DNA of 6,156 nt from Actinomycetota bacterium (GTDB taxonomy: Bacteria; Actinomycetota; Nitriliruptoria; Euzebyales; Egibacteraceae), in contig JAHWKQ010000140.1 of assembly GCA_019347785.1 (NCBI GenBank), positions 1-6,156 of the forward strand, written 5' to 3'. Positions 5,315-6,156 of this stretch are shown here, piece by piece. The stretch's first letter is position 1. Each line of letters begins with the position of its first letter. Position numbers and translations under genes: made by a program. The notes beneath the pieces were generated by a model, which saw only the letters and a program-made list of their open reading frames with translations, was not told the origin of the DNA and did not search any database.

Positions 5315-6156
5315 ATGCGCGCGGCGGTCTTCCGCGGGAAGAACCACATCGAGGTCGCCGAGGTCGAGCGGCCCGAGATCGCCGACGACGAGGTGCTGGT
5401 CAGGGTCGGCGCGAACACCCTGTGCGGGACCGACCTCCGCATCGTGCGCGGGGAGAAGACGACGGGCATCCGCCCCGGGGCGATCCCGGGCCACGAGTTC
5501 TCCGGCCACGTCGCGCGCGCGGGGCGCGCCACCAGCGGGTACGACGTCGGCACCCCCGTCGGGATGGCCCCGCTCGTGGCCTGCGGCCACTGCGCCTACT
5601 GCCGACGCGGCATGGAGAACCTGTGCCCGCGGCAGCGGATGATGGGCTACCAGTACGCCGGCGGCCTGAGCGAGTACGTGCGCATCCCCTCCGCGGCCGT
5701 GCGGGCCGGCAACCTCGTGGCCGCGAGCCGGGAGAGGCCCCCGGAGCAGCTGGCCCTGGCCGAGCCCCTCGCCTGCTGCCTCAACGGCCAGGAGCGCTCG
5801 CAGGTGGGGCTGGACGACGTCGTGCTGGTCCTGGGCGCCGGGCCCATCGGGCTGTTCCACGTGCAGCTGGCGCTGCTGCGGGGCGCCCGCTCGGTCGTCG
5901 TGAGCGAGCCGTCGGCCCCCCGCCGCGAGCTGGCGGCCCGCTTCGGCGCGAACGCGACCGTCGACCCCGAGGACGACCTGGCCGCGGCCGTCGACGAGGC
6001 CACGAATGGGTACGGCGCCGACGTCACCATGATCTGCATCGGCGTCCCCCCGCTGGTCGACGACGCCCTGCGCGTGACCCGCGCGGGCGGGCGGGTCAAC
6101 GTCTTCGCGGGCATGCCCAAGGGGGCGGCCTCGACGGTGCAGGCCAACCTCATGCA
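5315..6156 (+). CDS. Zinc-dependent medium-chain alcohol/polyol dehydrogenase, 3' end beyond the window
   Basis: NAD(P)-dependent oxidoreductase of the sorbitol/threonine dehydrogenase branch of the MDR superfamily, predicted to interconvert a sugar alcohol (or its phosphate) and a ketose. Residues from ATG at 5315: catalytic-zinc site C37-G-T-D40, G59-H60-E61 in IPGHEFSGHV, and E150 in LAEPLACCLNG; a complete structural-zinc set C90, C93, C96, C104 in ACGHCAYCRRGMENLC; and a Rossmann motif VLVLGAGPIGL (170-180). E198 after the second strand (VVVSEPS) favours NAD over NADP. About 280 residues are present of a usual 340-350. ATG at 5315 is chosen because GAGGGG (5303-5308) lies six bases upstream; an in-frame ATG at 5300 would overlap the SorC stop as ATGA and add five residues. 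The full structural-zinc lobe sets it apart from the TarJ ribulose-5-phosphate reductases as I recall them. Substrate not determinable here. Confidence 0.92.
   Translation, partial: MRAAVFRGKNHIEVAEVERPEIADDEVLVRVGANTLCGTDLRIVRGEKTTGIRPGAIPGHEFSGHVARAGRATSGYDVGTPVGMAPLVACGHCAYCRRGMENLCPRQRMMGYQYAGGLSEYVRIPSAAVRAGNLVAASRERPPEQLALAEPLACCLNGQERSQVGLDDVVLVLGAGPIGLFHVQLALLRGARSVVVSEPSAPRRELAARFGANATVDPEDDLAAAVDEATNGYGADVTMICIGVPPLVDDALRVTRAGGRVNVFAGMPKGAASTVQANLM

Noticed and set aside
1..6156. tRNA genes, CRISPR arrays, insertion sequences, attachment sites
   Set aside because: No cloverleaf-like sequence, regular repeat-spacer pattern, transposase or terminal repeats were recognised by eye.

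Overview
The window is GC-rich, densely coded DNA with GTG and TTG starts. With its ispD/ispF-cysS-rlmB order this points to an actinobacterium; genus cannot be told from the sequence alone. It probably sits at the end of a contig: the first ~110 bases are homopolymer-rich and unlike the rest.

Left arm (minus strand, about 3486 down to 1): an operon-like run of four genes read leftward. (1) A short IspD-like protein that has lost the nucleotide-binding and catalytic motifs; (2) ispF, methylerythritol-cyclodiphosphate synthase of the MEP isoprenoid pathway; (3) cysS, cysteinyl-tRNA synthetase; (4) an rlmB/TrmH-type 2'-O-ribose rRNA methyltransferase whose stop codon is missing at the window edge.

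Centre (3397-3528): a divergent promoter region. Its one clearly AT-rich island, ATAGTAT, reads as a TANNNT -10 box on both strands.

Right arm (plus strand, 3529 to the end): a second IspD/TarI-family cytidylyltransferase that keeps most family motifs but diverges in the substrate-facing stretch; a 122-bp gap with a good TTGACA promoter and an 18-bp inverted repeat; a SorC-family sugar-phosphate-responsive regulator; and, overlapping or abutting it, a zinc-dependent medium-chain polyol dehydrogenase cut by the window end. A CTP:polyol-phosphate cytidylyltransferase beside a polyol dehydrogenase and a SorC regulator suggests a sugar-alcohol (or sugar-alcohol phosphate) module, perhaps making or using a CDP-polyol. 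That is inference.

The most interesting point is the head-to-head pair of IspD homologues. The copy at the classical ispDF position looks catalytically dead, while the intact copy faces away and is linked to polyol genes. Which of them, if either, supplies CDP-methylerythritol is an open, testable question.
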